Positions 33,736 through 45,364 are shown, counted from the first letter of the stretch. The stretch is DNA of 64,000 bases from Cervus elaphus (GCF_910594005.1 NC_057835.1:49748001-49812000); one strand, 5' to 3'. The notes: generated by a model not told the origin, from the sequence alone. Made by a program: numbers and translations.

Positions 33736-33971
33736 TGTTTCTTTTTTATGTTTACTCACTTTCATTTGGCTGTGTCAGGTCTCAGTTGCGGCACGTGGGA
33801 TCTCCGTTCTGTCCTACGGCCTCTCTAGTTGCGATGTGCAGGCTCAGCAGGTGTGGTGTGCGAGCTCAGTTGCCCCTCGGCACGTGGGATCTTAGTTCCC
33901 TGAGCAGGGCTGGAACCCTCGTCCCCTGCCTTGCAAGGCAAATTCTTAACCACCGGACCCCCGGGGAAGTT
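33736..33971 (-). mobile_element. CHR-type SINE, reverse strand
   Basis: 'tttggctgtgtcaggtctcag', 'gcggcacgtgggatctccg', 'cagggctggaaccctcgtccc' and the reversed head 'aattcttaaccaccgg...ccggggaagt'. Flanks 'actgcactct' (33726-33735) and 'actgtactct' (33972-33981) are a 9/10 target duplication. Frames 33591-33983 and neighbours are shadows of this repeat. Confidence 0.88.
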
Positions 33972-34189
33972 ACTGTACTCTGATTCTCATTACCTCCTGT
34001 AGGACCAAGCCCTCAGTAACCACTCTGAGTGTTACTCAGTGATAATGCCTCACATTTTGGTGGGATTCATTGCAATGGACTTCCTGGCACCCTTTCTCAT
34101 GGCAACCAGAATAAGTAGCATAGTCCAGCAGCCATGTGCCTGGGCAGTCACACATGGGCACCAATAAAAGTTCTGTTACTTCACAGTTG

Positions 34190-34350
34190 TGCACCTTCTA
34201 ACAGGTCACCTTACCTCTCTAGATCCCAGGTCCTTCATTTCAAAAAAGAAACAACTATCTTGCTGCATTCTTTCTTTGGGGAATAAGCAAGATAAAGTGT
34301 CAAGATTATACAGCATAGGGTCTGACAGGTAGTAAATGCACAATATACTT
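34190..34350 (+). repeat. MIR SINE
   Basis: 'caggtcaccttacctctctag', 'gataaagtgtcaagattat' and 'gacaggtagtaaatgcac' match the MIR core and 3' end. A Bov-tA follows immediately. Confidence 0.5.
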
Positions 34351-34367
34351 GTACATATTTCAATCCC

Positions 34368-34520
34368 GGGCTTCCCTGGTGGTTCAGATGGTAAAGAATC
34401 TGACTGCAATGCAAGAGACCTCGGTTCAATCCCTGGGTCAGGAAGATCCCCTGGAAAAGGGAATGGCTACCCACTCCAGTATTCTTCTTGCCTGGTGAAT
34501 TTCACAGCCAGAGAAGCCTG
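34368..34520 (+). mobile_element. Bov-tA SINE, 3'-truncated
   Basis: Head 'gggcttccctggtggttcagatgg', 'cggttcaatccctgggtcagg', 'cactccagtattc' with a 'ttc' duplication, stopping after 'agagaagcctg'. The final third is missing. Confidence 0.92.
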
Positions 34521-34527
34521 TACCTCA

Positions 34528-34640
34528 CCCCATTCTGCAGATAGAAGAACCAAAAGTCAAAGAGATAAAGTGACTTGTCTAAGCTTGCACATTTAGGAAA
34601 TGCTAGAACCAAAACTTTGGCTACTTCATCTAGATGCTTT
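34528..34640 (-). repeat. MIR SINE, reverse strand
   Basis: 'attctgcagatagaagaac', 'gataaagtgacttgtctaagc' and 'gctagaaccaaaactttgg' fit the reversed MIR 3' half. Confidence 0.5.
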
Positions 34641-35564
34641 TTCCTCTCTACTGCCATGAATCACTGCCAAGTGAAAGGAGGTTAATAAACCTGCTTCCAC
34701 CATTACGGGAGAGGTATCATGTACAGTGATAGGGAGGTCAATTTCTGGGAGCATGAGATTCGTCTGAGCATTGATCTAAAAACTCTTCAACAAGAATTTC
34801 TTAAGGGCATACTTGCTTCTATTAAACATTACTCTTTGCTGTTTCTGCTGAGCAAAAGAAGAAGGGAAAAAAGAGCCTGCCCTATGCTTTCTTAAAACAA
34901 ACAAAAAAAGAAACACAAATGGAAGTTTGATGAAATCATGTGGGTGCTCTTGACTTATCTTTATCCATCACCCGAAAATGTGCCCATATGGAAGATAAAT
35001 AGTGCTATTACATCCAGTTCTCTGTACTAAGTTCCAGAAATGCCGACAAGACACTAATCCCAACAGAATGTATGGAAGTTAATTATAACTGAAGCGCAAC
35101 AGAAGTCAGCCAAAAGATTGCAATCAACAAGATTCATGGAATGAACACTTTGTTCTTTGCTGGGAGCGAGACATGCCACTCTCTCTCCTCATCCCCCTTC
35201 TGCAAACCTCTGCCTTGCCTACAGAACTCCTAAAGCACGACTCCATCCTAGGAACAAGGATGGAAGCTGGAAACTGAGAAGGAAAGGAAACCTTCCCATT
35301 GGCTCATGCTCAGGGGAGTGCAGAGACCCTAGTGCTATATGTGTCACCTTAAACTTGAAGCCATTACTGCCACTTTTCCTCTCCCAAGAAGGAATCCATC
35401 AGGCATTCAGTGTAGTAGCATCTTTCCCTGAAATATGATTCCTGTAAGGCCACCAGAAATTCAAGTTTGCTATTAAAGCCTTGTTAGGAAAGCTAGTCAC
35501 ATTTCAAAAGCTGTGGTTCTTGTAAAACAGGCAACTAAATTTTCTGCCAAAAAGAGAGAAGGTC
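34641..35564. other. Unassigned sequence
   Basis: Nothing recognised; the 93-residue plus-strand frame 35157-35438 has no domain. Confidence 0.45.
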
Positions 35565-35690
35565 AGGATTTACCTAGTGGTCCAGTGGCTAAGACGCCAT
35601 GTTCTCAGTGCAGGGGTCCAGGGTTCGATCCCTGATCAGGGAACTAGATCCCGCATGCCGCAACTAGGAACTGGCATAGATAGAACTGGC
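35565..35690 (+). mobile_element. CHR-type SINE, truncated
   Basis: 'ggatttacctagtggtccagtgg', 'agggttcgatccctgatcagg' and 'actagatcccgcatgccgcaac'. It ends in short direct repeats of 'aactggcaactt' type. Confidence 0.82.
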
Positions 35691-36559
35691 AACTTGGCAA
35701 CTTGGATAGAAAGAGATCACAGAAGACTGTAGAAGAAATAGCATTTGAGACAGGATCTTGAAGGGTCGGTAAACATATTTGAAAGTCAGAAGGCTTTTGA
35801 TTTATAATAAATCAAAGAATTAGCTGAAAATTCCAAAAGAAAAATACAATGTATCCGAGTGGAAAATATGAAAAAATATTTCTCAAAATTGTTAACCACT
35901 TTAAAACACCTTTCATTTTTGCAGTGTTTTGGGGGAAATAGCATCATGTAAAGGTCTTTCTCTTCAAAATATCCCAGCAGTTTTATTGGCTGAGCAATAT
36001 CTACTCAATAGCAATTTATACGCAATATCTAACAGTGGACATTTAACTATGAGTATAGATTTTGCAATTGCATTATTAGCAATGCATGAGCAAGTTTTAC
36101 TCATGATTGTTCTTCTACCTGAGTGATGCCATGTATAGATGGAAAATGAGAGGCAAATGTTTTTATATTGGCCAACAGATCAGCCAAACTAGTCACTTTG
36201 GAAATGTTTTTGAGTTAGCCAGAATGATAATGTTTTTGTTTTTAGTGATAGTTTATGAAACCAGCTCCTCTGCTTATCAGAGAGCCCAGTAAGGCTCTCT
36301 GGTTTTATATATGATTTTATAAGAGGGACCTTGGTTTTAAATATATGGTTTTATAAGAGAGATTATGGTTTAAGGAAGGACCTTAAGGGGGTTGTCTCTT
36401 CCAACCCTCTCCTTCCCTGTTTCTCCACCTGGCTGAATCGTGCATATAATTCCTTGCACTGGGGCTAGGTAGCAATTTTCTTTCATCTTGTGCCTGGCCC
36501 ATGCCTCGTCTCACCTGCCTGGTGCCTTGCAAAACTTGAGATCTTAGCCTTCAGAATTA
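35691..36559. other. Unassigned sequence with a short tandem duplication
   Basis: At 36301-36367 two imperfect ~34-bp copies lie in tandem (each 'ggtttta.atatat...ttttataagag'). The rest is AT-rich with TAAT-type cores and no recognised repeat. Confidence 0.45.
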
Positions 36560-36850
36560 AGTCTAAACGTATTGTTATGCCCAGAAGTCCTTTGGAGATG
36601 TGTGCCAGACCAACCTGTGGGCCTCAGTTCCTTTATTCCCGCCTGTCCTGCCCTCAACATTCCAGCCTACTCCAACATTTTCCACTATTTGCAGTTTCCA
36701 AAACCAATCTTGATTTCTTATGACCTGCTCCTCAGCGCCTTTGCTAATGCTATTCACTCTGTCTAGAATGGTCTTCTAGCACTCCATCCCCAGGGGTCAT
36801 TTCACAGATTTCAACATTTTTTTCAAACAGTCTATCAACATAAAGCATTT
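36560..36850 (+). repeat. L2 LINE internal fragment
   Basis: 'cctgtcctgccctcaacattcc', 'ctcagcgcctttgctaatgc' and 'actctgtctagaatggtcttc' resemble the L2 segment 'cctttgcacttgctgttccctctgcctggaatgctcttcc'. Overlapping short frames are not genes. Confidence 0.5.
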
Positions 36851-36985
36851 TTATATAAATCTATTCAATTTTTAAAAAAATGTTGAGCTTCAACTCTTTC
36901 CAGGCATTGTGCTGATTGCTAGGGAAAGACAATGGAATCAGATGGATCTTGTTTTCTGGGGCCTAACAGTCTTTGTGGTAATTAC

Positions 36986-37106
36986 TGTGTTTATGTATTT
37001 ATACATAAATATGTATATGTATTTGTGTTTATGTGTTTATGTATTTATATATAAAAAATATGTGTTTATGTATTTATACAAAAATTATGTGTTTATGTAT
37101 GTATAT
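36986..37106. repeat. AT-rich minisatellite
   Basis: The motif 'tgtgtttatgtatttata' and close variants start at about 36986, 37024, 37034, 37061 and 37088. A plus-strand frame stays open across the array, giving a Tyr/Met/Phe-rich peptide, but composition alone explains it. Confidence 0.75.
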
Positions 37107-37189
37107 CAAGCATCTGAAATTGTTTTCTTAAAAGGCCAGAGAGTAAATATTTTAAGTTTTAAGGGAAAACCAAAGCTGATATGTAGGTA

Positions 37190-37424
37190 CGTAGGTGACC
37201 ATTTAACACTTAACCGTGTCTACCATATAGCACAGGGAGCTCAACTTAATACTCTGAAATGGCCGAAATGGGAAAGAAAATCTGAAAAAGAATAGCTATA
37301 TGTGTATGTATAACTCACTTTGATGTACACCTGAAACTAACACAGTATTGTAAATCAGCTATAATACAAAATAAATTTAAATTTGAAAAACAATCATGTT
37401 AAAACGTAAAAAAAAAAAAAAAAA
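37190..37424 (+). mobile_element. Artiodactyl L1 3' end
   Basis: 'tatagcacagggagctcaac', 'atactctgaaatggccg', 'ctatatgtgtatgtataactcac', 'gatgtacacctgaaactaac', 'tattgtaaatcagctataat' then an A-rich tail ending in about 20 A. No ORF. Confidence 0.88.
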
Positions 37425-37523
37425 AATGATGCTTGGCTGGTAAGTCTTAAAAAACAAACAAAAACCAAGTGGTTTTCTAGACGTGGTTCAAGGAACCAAA
37501 TTCTACCAACCCGTGGTCTAGAC

Positions 37524-38263
37524 CTGTGGTGTCCAGTAGCAGCCACTCACCACCTGGGACCGCTGAGCACTTACGAGCGGTGAGAACAAACTGGGATGTG
37601 CTCTAAGCCTCCACACACACTTGATTTTAAAAACGAGTACAAAAAAATAAAAACAAGATATAAAATAGCTCAAGATTTTTTTTTCATGTAGTTATGAGAA
37701 TTGGACCATAAAGAAGGCTGAGTCCTGAAGAATTGATGCTTTGGAATTGTAGTCCTGGAGAAAACTCTTAAGAGTCTCTTGAGTGACTGCAAGGATATCA
37801 AATTACTCAATCCTAAAGGAAATCAGCCCTGAATATTCATTGGAAAGACTAATGCTGAAGCTGAAGCTTCAATACTTTAGGCCAGCTGATGTGAAGAACT
37901 TCACTGGAAAAGACCCGCTGGGAAAGATTGAAGGCAAAAGAAGAAAAGGGCAACAGAGAATGATATGTTTTGATGGCATCAGTGACTCAACAGATAAGAA
38001 TTTGAGCAAAATCCAGAAGATGGTGAAGGACAGGGAAGCTTGGCGTGCTGCAGTCCATGGGGTTGCAAAGAGTCAGACATGATTAAGTGACTGAACAACA
38101 ACAAAATGCAATAAAATAATGATATTTTAGATGCATTGTTTTAACATATATTATTAAAATTTCACTTCTTTTTTTTTTTTTTTACTTTTTAAAATATGGC
38201 TGCAAGAAACCTTAAAGTCGTATAGCTGACTCACTCACATTAAATTTCTGTTGGACGGAACTG
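37524..38263. mobile_element. hAT-type non-autonomous DNA transposon, split by BovB
   Basis: Left end 'ctgtggtgtccagtag' and right end 'ctgttggacggaactg' are imperfect inverted repeats. The 8 bases outside, 'gtctagac' (37516-37523) and 'gtctggat' (38264-38271), match at 6 of 8, as expected for an old hAT insertion. Internal landmarks: 'ccgctgagcacttacgag', 'gaacaaactgggatgtgctctaag' and, beyond the BovB, 'taatgatattttagatgcattg...attattaaaatttcac'. I recognise the family as a common mammalian repeat but will not guess its name. Confidence 0.7.
37684..38104 (+). mobile_element. BovB 3' end nested in the hAT element
   Basis: 'tagttatgagaattggacc', 'aagaaggctgagtcctgaag', 'gaaatcagccctgaatattc', 'ggcaacagagaatgatatg' and 'cgtgctgcagtccatgggg', ending 'actgaacaacaac'. 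5'-truncated and diverged. Confidence 0.93.
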
Positions 38264-38870
38264 GTCTGGATAACTTCTCTATTGGGCAAAATGCCATAGT
38301 TTAAAATGAATTCATTAAAAATAACAAAAAACAAAACCAAAACCCCTTCCCAAAAAAGTTCTTAGCAAAGTTTTCCCTAGCCTGGGAAATTTGAACTTCT
38401 CTCTGTGATTCAGTAACCGTCATATCGTGTTTCTATACTTTTTCACAGATATTTCTGGAATTTTCATATTTGTTGGTTTCCTTACTTATTCTCTGCCTGT
38501 CTGAGTTAGAATGTCAATTCTACAAGACAAGACCATTTTCCAATCTTCTTCACTGTGGTTCCAGGACAGGTCAGCCATCTGGTACTGCCTTTTGCCTTGC
38601 TTCCATTGGGTCTAAAACTATGCCCTAGTTGGTATTAAGTTTTATTTCACTGGTGTTCTAGAAATGGGTACTTTTGGAATAGTCATGGGGTCATTAATAG
38701 AATATTCAGAACAAAACAAAGAAACATCCGTTGTTTAGTAGTCAACTTTGAGCCCAAGAGATAGATGTCTAATGGTTTTGGTGAACAGGAAGGGGGAATA
38801 ATGGAATGCACTTGGATAAGAAGCACCAAGAACAGACCTTAGGAAGAGAAGGGAGATAATACTGGAAGGA
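38264..38870. other. Unassigned sequence
   Basis: May include an L2-like stretch at 38495-38570 (agaatgtcaattctacaagacaag). Otherwise nothing recognised. Confidence 0.4.
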
Positions 38871-39068
38871 TGGTGGTGGTTTAGTCACTAGGTCATGCCT
38901 GACTCTTGCGATCACGTGGACTGTAACCCACCAGGCTCCTCTGTCCGTGGGATTTTCCAGGCAAGAATACTGGAGTGGGTTGCCATTTCCTTCTGCAGGA
39001 GATCTTCCCAATCCAGGGATCACACTCGAGTCTCCTGCATTGCAGGCAGATTCTTTACCAACTGAGCC
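38871..39068 (-). mobile_element. Bov-tA SINE, reverse strand
   Basis: 'ggtttagtcactaggtcatg', 'gtggactgtaacccaccaggc', 'ccatttccttctgcaggag' and 'ctgcattgcaggcagattc...actgagcc'. Confidence 0.93.
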
Positions 39069-40019
39069 AATTATCAAGAGTTAATATAACCCAGTGGAAA
39101 ATAGACCATCTTAAATCAGGTATGCTAATCCTGGAGAAGTCCCCCAAGAGACCTAAGAAAAATTTAAAAAGAGACTCAAGTTAGTTTTGAAGCAAACACT
39201 TGTCTTTTCACCTCTATCCCTCCTAAGACAATTCCTAGGTCCCTTTAATCTCCCCTAAGAAGGATTTCCAGTTTTACCAAAAAGGCTGGTACCAGCTCTA
39301 GGTATATTTATGGTTGTAATTTTTAAGCTGTAAAATGCTGTATAATACACCTACCACATTGTTGGCAACAGATCAATATTTATTTAATGAGAAAAATAGG
39401 TGAATAGTATTATTATTTTCCTTCTTATGTATTTTACTCTTTTATCTATCTAGAACAAGACTAGGGACTGTTCAAAAAAGGGTACCTAAATGATTTGATA
39501 ATATTTTCTACTTAATATTCCTGTTGCTTAGCCCTTGTGTCCTACTTTTGGTCACTAAATACTTTGTGCTTTGCAAAAACTATTTCTAGTGTGGAAATGA
39601 GAAGGCATCATGCAGTGGAGACAGAGGGATCTGAGCTGTGGAAAGCAGAGTTCTCATAGAAACAAATTCTACAATGGCAAAGAAACATTCTTACATTTTC
39701 CTTATACCATATTGTCCCTTCCTCTACTCCTCTTTTATGTTTCTAGACTTTCCTCTCCTTACACTGGAGGAATATGAATCCATTTTGCTAATATTTTTAT
39801 ACACGATTGAATTCTCAAAGCTATACCTCTCCTTACGAGGAGGTAATGAAATTTCCAAGAAGTTATAAGAAAAATTGATAGTGAAGGAGACAGTCAGAGG
39901 AAGTACCAGGGCTTGCTTGCTCTTTCATCAGACATAGCCCTGTTAGAATGAGAAAGTCATGCCAATGTTGAATTATTAGATGTTTTTCTTAAATCTGCAA
40001 GATGATGCATGTTCATCAT
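39069..40019. other. Unassigned sequence
   Basis: AT-rich, no recognised repeat or gene; the 76-residue frame 39638-39868 shows no domain. Confidence 0.45.
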
Positions 40020-40150
40020 AACAATTATAGTTAAAACACTGCCTACTGAGTCCCTACAAAGTGCAAAGTACTGTTTTTGGCACTGGGGAGTCAAAACTTA
40101 CATGAAATACATGATTTCTGCCATCAAAGGTTTACAGTCTATTTGAAGAT
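40020..40150 (-). repeat. L2 LINE end, reverse strand
   Basis: 'gcctactgagtccctacaaag', 'gtactgtttttggcactgggg' and 'ctgccatcaaaggtttacagtc' follow the reversed L2 3' end. 40151-40855 is unassigned AT-rich DNA with short TG/TA runs. Confidence 0.52.
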
Positions 40151-40855
40151 ACTGTACACATGTGTGTGTACATGTGCATATATGTGTATGTAACTTGGGA
40201 TTGTATGCTTTATATTTAATTATATAATTGGGATACATTGTGCATACATGATTATAATTGGGAAAATTAAGTTTGGAATTAGAAACTCAGACTTGGAAGG
40301 TTAACTAGTAAAATATTACAATTGGCCATCATTTTAAAAATAATACTAACAAAAGATAAAGAATAGAACAGTCTGTACAAATTAAAAATAAGAAATAAGG
40401 GCACTTATATGAACAAAGCTAGTTGTATTTTTTGTGCACCTGAAGTTTTGCATACCCTTCAAATTTTGAAAAAAGTTAAAATGCAAGAAGCATATACTAA
40501 ATATACGATGAGTGATGTTTGTACAGGCAACTAGTACAAAAGCTCAGAAGAAAAAGCAGCTTGGGGATTATTCTGGATTCTCTCCAAAGTAAGCTAAGTA
40601 CATTACAATTCCTGTGTGTTTTACAGAGAGTGAAACTCTTTACTCCATACTTAGCCACTATGGAACCAGAATGTGGAACCAGAAAACCTTTCATTTAATG
40701 AAATCTACATTGTATGTAGTCTTTGGAAATTATTCAGTCTTAATACTTCCATAAATATATATATATGTGTAAGAAGCTTTAAAAATATTTATCAAGTAGT
40801 ATCCTGTTTATGTGTTATTTAATAATTTAAAATAACTTGCCATTACCTGATTATC

Positions 40856-42637
40856 CAGTTCATTTCAGTTTAGTCGCTCAGTCGTGTCCACCTCTTTGCA
40901 ACTACATGAACCACAGCACGCCAGACCTCCCTGTCCATCTCCAACTCCTGGAGTTTACCCAAACCCATGTCCATCGAGTCGGTGATGCCATCCAACCATC
41001 TCATCCTCTGTCGTCCCCTTCTCCTCCTGCCCTCAATATTTCCCAACATTAGGGTCTTTTCAGTGAGTCAGCTCTTCACATCGGGTGGCCAAAGTATTGC
41101 AGTTTCAGCTTCAACATCAGTCCTTCCCATAAACACCCAGGACTGATCTCCTTTAGGATGGACTGGTTGGATCTCCTTGCAGTCCAAGGGACTCTCAAGA
41201 GTCTTCTCCAACACCACAGCATTAATTCTTCGGCGCTCAGCTTTCTTCACCGTCCAACTTTCACATCCATACATGACCACTGGAAAAACCATAGCCTTGA
41301 CTAGACGGACCTGTGTTGACAAAGAATGTCTCTGCTTTCTAATATGCTGTCTAGGTTGGTCATAACTTTCCTTCCAAGGAGTAAGCGTCTTTTAATGTCA
41401 TGGATGCAATAACCATCTGCAGTGATTTTGGAGCCCAGAAAAATTAAGTCAGACACTGTTTCCACTGTTTCCCCATCTATTTGCCATGAAAAGATGGGAC
41501 CGGATGCCATGATCTTAGTTTTCTGAATGTTGAGTTTTAAGCCAACCTTTTCACTCTCCTCTTTCACTTTCTTCAAGAGGCTTTTTAGTTCCTCTTCACT
41601 TTCTGCCAGAAGGGTGATGTCATCTGCATATCTGAGGTTATTGATATTTCTCCCGGCAGTCTTGATTCCAGCTTGTGCTTCTTCCAGCCCAGCGTTTCTC
41701 ATGATGTACTCCGCATATAAGTTAAATAAGCAGGGTGACAATATACAGCCTTGACATACTCCTTTTCCTATTTGGAACCAGTCTGTTCTATGTCTAGTTC
41801 TAACTGTTGCTTCCTGACCTGCATACAGGTTTCTCAAGAGGCAGGTCAGGTGGTCTGGTATTCCCATCTCTTTCAGAATTTTCTACAGTTCATTGTGATC
41901 CACACAGTCAAAGGCTTTTGCATAGTCAATAAAGCAGAAATAGATGTTTTTCTGGAACTCTCTTGCTTTTTCGATGATCCAGCAGATGTTGGCAATTTGA
42001 TCTCTGGTTCCTCTAGCTTTTCTAAAACCAGCTTGAACATCTGGAAGTTCATGGTTCATGTACTGTTGAAACCTGGCTTGGAGAATTTTGAGCATTACTT
42101 TGCTAGCGTGTAAAATGAGTGCAATTGTGCGGTAGTTTGAGCATTCTTTGACATTACCTTTCTTTGGGATTGGAGTGAAAACTGACCTTTTCCAGTCCTG
42201 TGGCCACAGCTGAGTTTTCCAAATTTGCTGGCATATTGAGTGTAGCACTTTCACAGCATCATCTTTTAGGATTTGAAATAGCTCAACTGGAATTCCATCA
42301 CCTCCACTAGCTTTGTTGTAGTGATGGTTCCTAAGGCCCACTTGACTTCGCATTCTAAGGTGTCTGGCTTTAGGTGAGTGATCACACCATAGTGATTATC
42401 TGGGTTATGAAGATCTTTTTTGTATAGTTCTTCTGTGTATTCTTGCCACCTCTTCTTAATATCTTCTGCTTCTGCTAGGTCCATACCATTTCTGTTCTTT
42501 ATTGAGCCCATGTTTGCATGAAATGTTCCCTCGGTAGCTCTCATTTTCTTGAAGAGATCCCTAGTCTTTCCCATTCTATTGTTTTCCTCTATTTCTTTGC
42601 ATTGATTGCTGAGGAAGGCTTTCTTACCTCTCCTTGC
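40856..42637 (-). mobile_element. BovB LINE, reverse strand, 5'-truncated
   Basis: About 1.78 kb. The left end 'cagttcatttcagtttagtcg' is the reversed 3' terminus. It runs through the whole reverse transcriptase region and stops at 'ctttcttacctctccttgc' near 42637, so the 5' region and endonuclease are missing. Sequence identity to the copy at 27431 is high along the shared part by eye. Confidence 0.94.
41301..42605 (-). pseudogene. BovB reverse transcriptase, second copy, broken
   Basis: Minus-strand frames 42353-41883 and 41867-41301 are in the same phase, separated only by a TAG at 41885-41883 (Trp TGG to TAG after FIDYAKAFDCVDHNEL). Here the catalytic YADD is intact (codons at 41630-41619), unlike the other copy. 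Frameshifts lie near 42316 (one base lost) and near 41325. Upstream, in another frame, is KKAFLSNQCKEIEENNRMGK. No functional protein can be made. Confidence 0.9.
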
Positions 42638-43084
42638 AACAAAATGCCATAAGACTTCCTTGAGAGGATTGGGTATTTTATTTTTCCCAATGAAGTCCAA
42701 CATCAATATCACCTTTAGCCATTTTTTTCAACCTCAACAAAATAGCATACAGGTTTTTTGTCTTTTTTTTTTTTTCGTCAGTGCCCACGGGTAGTGCAAA
42801 ATTATCCTTCCTCCATCCCAAAGCTGCAGAGTCCACCCCAGACTCTGAATCAACAAGTCTGAAGCCCTGAGGCTGGCAAGGAGTAACTTCTACTTTCAGC
42901 TCTCCAGGCTTCTCACTGACCCAGGCTTGGAATGCAGAGCAGAGTGGAAGTGTTTAATTTGGAAGTTATCTGCTCCTTTGCAAGTTTACCTCAGGGGTTC
43001 AGAAATATTGAGCTGCTTGGCAATAGAAGGAACCTGCCAATAAGAGGGCAGGCTGTATAGATTAGTTTCACTGAGGCAAGGAGG
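42638..43084. other. Unassigned sequence
   Basis: A T-run near 42763; otherwise GC-moderate sequence with no recognised family. Confidence 0.42.
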
Positions 43085-43290
43085 ACAAAACCTGAAACAG
43101 GAAACACTGGTCACCACTCTTGATCTCAAGTGATAAAAACCCAATTGAAACAAGTTTAATCAGAAAGAGAAATGGTTCATGTTATTGAAAAGTCTAGGAG
43201 GGAATCTGGCTTCAGGGTCTCTAGATGATCAAAACTTTTGGCTCTCACTATCTCCTGCTCTTTTTCTTGCTCCTGTTCTCGTAGCTGTTT
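43085..43290 (+). repeat. Old unnamed mammalian repeat
   Basis: 'aacccaattgaaacaagttta', 'agaaatggttcatgttattgaaaagtctagg' and 'ctggcttcagggtctctagatg' share order with the fragment at 50316-50400 and with a common mammalian repeat I cannot name. The coiled-coil-looking minus-strand frame here (43177-43446) is a product of this repeat. Confidence 0.45.
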
Positions 43291-43369
43291 CTCCAAATGA
43301 ATTACCTGTGTCCTCTCAGACTGCAACCTGAGGATGGAGTAGACAAAGAGTTGAGGATAAGAGAGTGGA

Positions 43370-43806
43370 CTTGGGGAGTTTGAGATCAACAGGTACACAC
43401 TGCTGTATTTCAAATGGATAACCGACAAGGACCTTCTGTACAGCATAGGGAACTCTCTTCAATGCTATGCGGCAGGCTGGATGGGAGGAGCGTTTGGAGG
43501 AGAATGGATACATGTATATGTATAGCTGAGTCCCTGCTGGCTCAGATGGTAAAGAATCCGCCTGCAATGCAGGAGACCCCGGTTCAATTCCTGGATTGGG
43601 AAGATCCCTGGAGGGCATGGCAAACCACTCTGGTATTCTTGCCTGGAGAGTCTCATGGACAGAGGAGACTGGCGGACTACAGGTCATGGCTTCCCAGAGT
43701 CAGACATGACTGAGAGACTGAGCGGGCCCATAACTGAGTCACTCTGCACCTGAAGTTATCACATTGCTAACTGGCTACACTCCGATACAAAAGAAAGAGT
43801 TTTTAA
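43370..43806 (+). mobile_element. Artiodactyl L1 3' end, split by Bov-tA
   Basis: 'ggggagtttgagatcaacagg', 'cacactgctgtatttcaaatgg', 'aatgctatgcggcaggctgg', then after the SINE 'cacctgaagttatcacattg' and 'ctacactccgatac'. Confidence 0.87.
43536..43729 (+). mobile_element. Bov-tA SINE inside L1
   Basis: 'gctggctcagatggtaaag' to 'actgagagactgagcgggcc'. Target duplication 'atagctgagtccct' (43522-43535) and 'ataactgagtcact' (43730-43743), 12 of 14 matching. Confidence 0.93.
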
Positions 43807-43904
43807 AAAAGAAACTGCAGCAGAACCAGATATAAGAAGTAAGTCAGCCATCAGATATATGAGTACAGAGGACAAAAGGCTTAATAATTTTCATAGATCT
43901 CCAT

Positions 43905-44105
43905 GAAATAATGACAGTAACATTTATTGAGCATCACCTGCATGCCAGGTACTTTAACCAAGCAGTAAATCTCATTAAACCTTCAAAATTCTGTGAGAGA
44001 GCCTCAGAGATCTAAATGGCTTGCCCAAATTCACGTAACTATTAAACCATGCAGCTACCATATTTGAAAACCCAGGTCAGTACATATGACTCCATTACTG
44101 GACAC
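43905..44105 (-). repeat. MIR SINE, reverse strand
   Basis: 'tttattgagcatcacctgcatg', 'aatctcattaaaccttc', 'ggcttgcccaaattcacg' and 'gaaaacccaggtcagtac' follow the reversed MIR from 3' end to body. Confidence 0.6.
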
Positions 44106-45362
44106 TCTGGACATTGGCCAAAGAGTTGACTGCTAAAGACTCATAACTGCCTTCTCCTAAAATCTCCCTGCAGAAAGGAAGTTCCCTCAAGAAAGGGAGA
44201 TGTTTCACCCAAGGATTTGCCCCCTCAATAAAAGGTACCAAGATCCAGTCACTTCACATTAATTTGAGAGACTGCAAAGAATTTCCCATGGGATCTTCAG
44301 AGGCCTTGGTTACAACTCTGTCACTGTTAAACTTCAGTTTCTGCCCCATTTTACTCCCCACACTTCCTTATGTGTGTTGTTCCCAAGCGTACCCATAGTA
44401 AAACTCACATGCATAAAACTCCATTTCTGATTCTGTTTCCAGGGAACCAACCTAAAACAAGTTCAAAGCCTGAGCTGTTGACCTTTATCATAAACTACCT
44501 CTTCACATCAAGTTTATTGACTCTGCCTGCTTAACTCTAAAGAGATCGTGGGAAATGAATCATGAAGTTTTGAAAATGAGCAATTTCCAAACAGGGAACC
44601 AAAAGAAAAAGTTCCTGTGACATACTCAGAATGGTAGCATAATTTTATGTGAATTGTGGACCTAGTCAACAGTTTTTCAAGGTAAATATTTTATGTTCTC
44701 TATTACAAAGCTGAGCAGAAGGCCTTCATCATATTGGTTTACTCTTTCCTGTCTTCTTGGCAAATTAAACTGTTTGATGAACAGCTTGCATTTAGCAGTT
44801 TCTCCTTTGTGGTGTTTTACAACATTGAGCTTGCCTGCCTGTCAGAAATGGTCTAGATACAAATTGTTTCCTTGAGGAGTAACCATGCAGTCCTGTACTC
44901 CTAGGTCACTGGGAATTTGATAATATTCATCAAGTCCTGTGGTATGTCAAATAGACACAAAATTATCAGTCCTCAACTTCAATCTGAGTTGCAACAGAAA
45001 CCATTGTAAGAAAGACAAGAAACCAAGAGCACTTTGTCCATCTAGTCCTTGAAGGATGTTTCAAGTTCATCTTTAGTCCTTCTAGAATTTTCAGAAAATG
45101 GTCATTTTTTCCCTTCCCTCTCAGTATTTTTCAGTAAGAAAGACTGGCTTCCATGTTTGGATTTCTTGAGAATATTTGCAGTTCCACTGTTAGAAATTCT
45201 TTCTCTCATAATCAATCAAAGGCAACTAAGGCAATAGCAAACTTTTAAACCTTTTTATTGCAGTTCAGTATAAGGGTGACTGAGTTCACCAGCAAACAGT
45301 GGTTTTGATGACTAAGTTCTATAGAGGGATAGGGTAGGAAGCCAGCACTGGTAGAACAATTA
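44106..45362. other. Unassigned sequence
   Basis: 1.25 kb without a confidently recognised repeat; small frames at 44693 and 45049 lack domains. Confidence 0.45.
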
Positions 45363-45364
45363 TT

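Noticed and set aside
33591..33983. 130-residue plus-strand frame
   Set aside because: Mostly the reverse CHR SINE at 33736-33971.
43177..43446. Coiled-coil-looking minus-strand peptide (LEKQLREQEQEKEQE)
   Set aside because: The underlying DNA matches an old interspersed repeat in the other orientation and then an L1 3' end.
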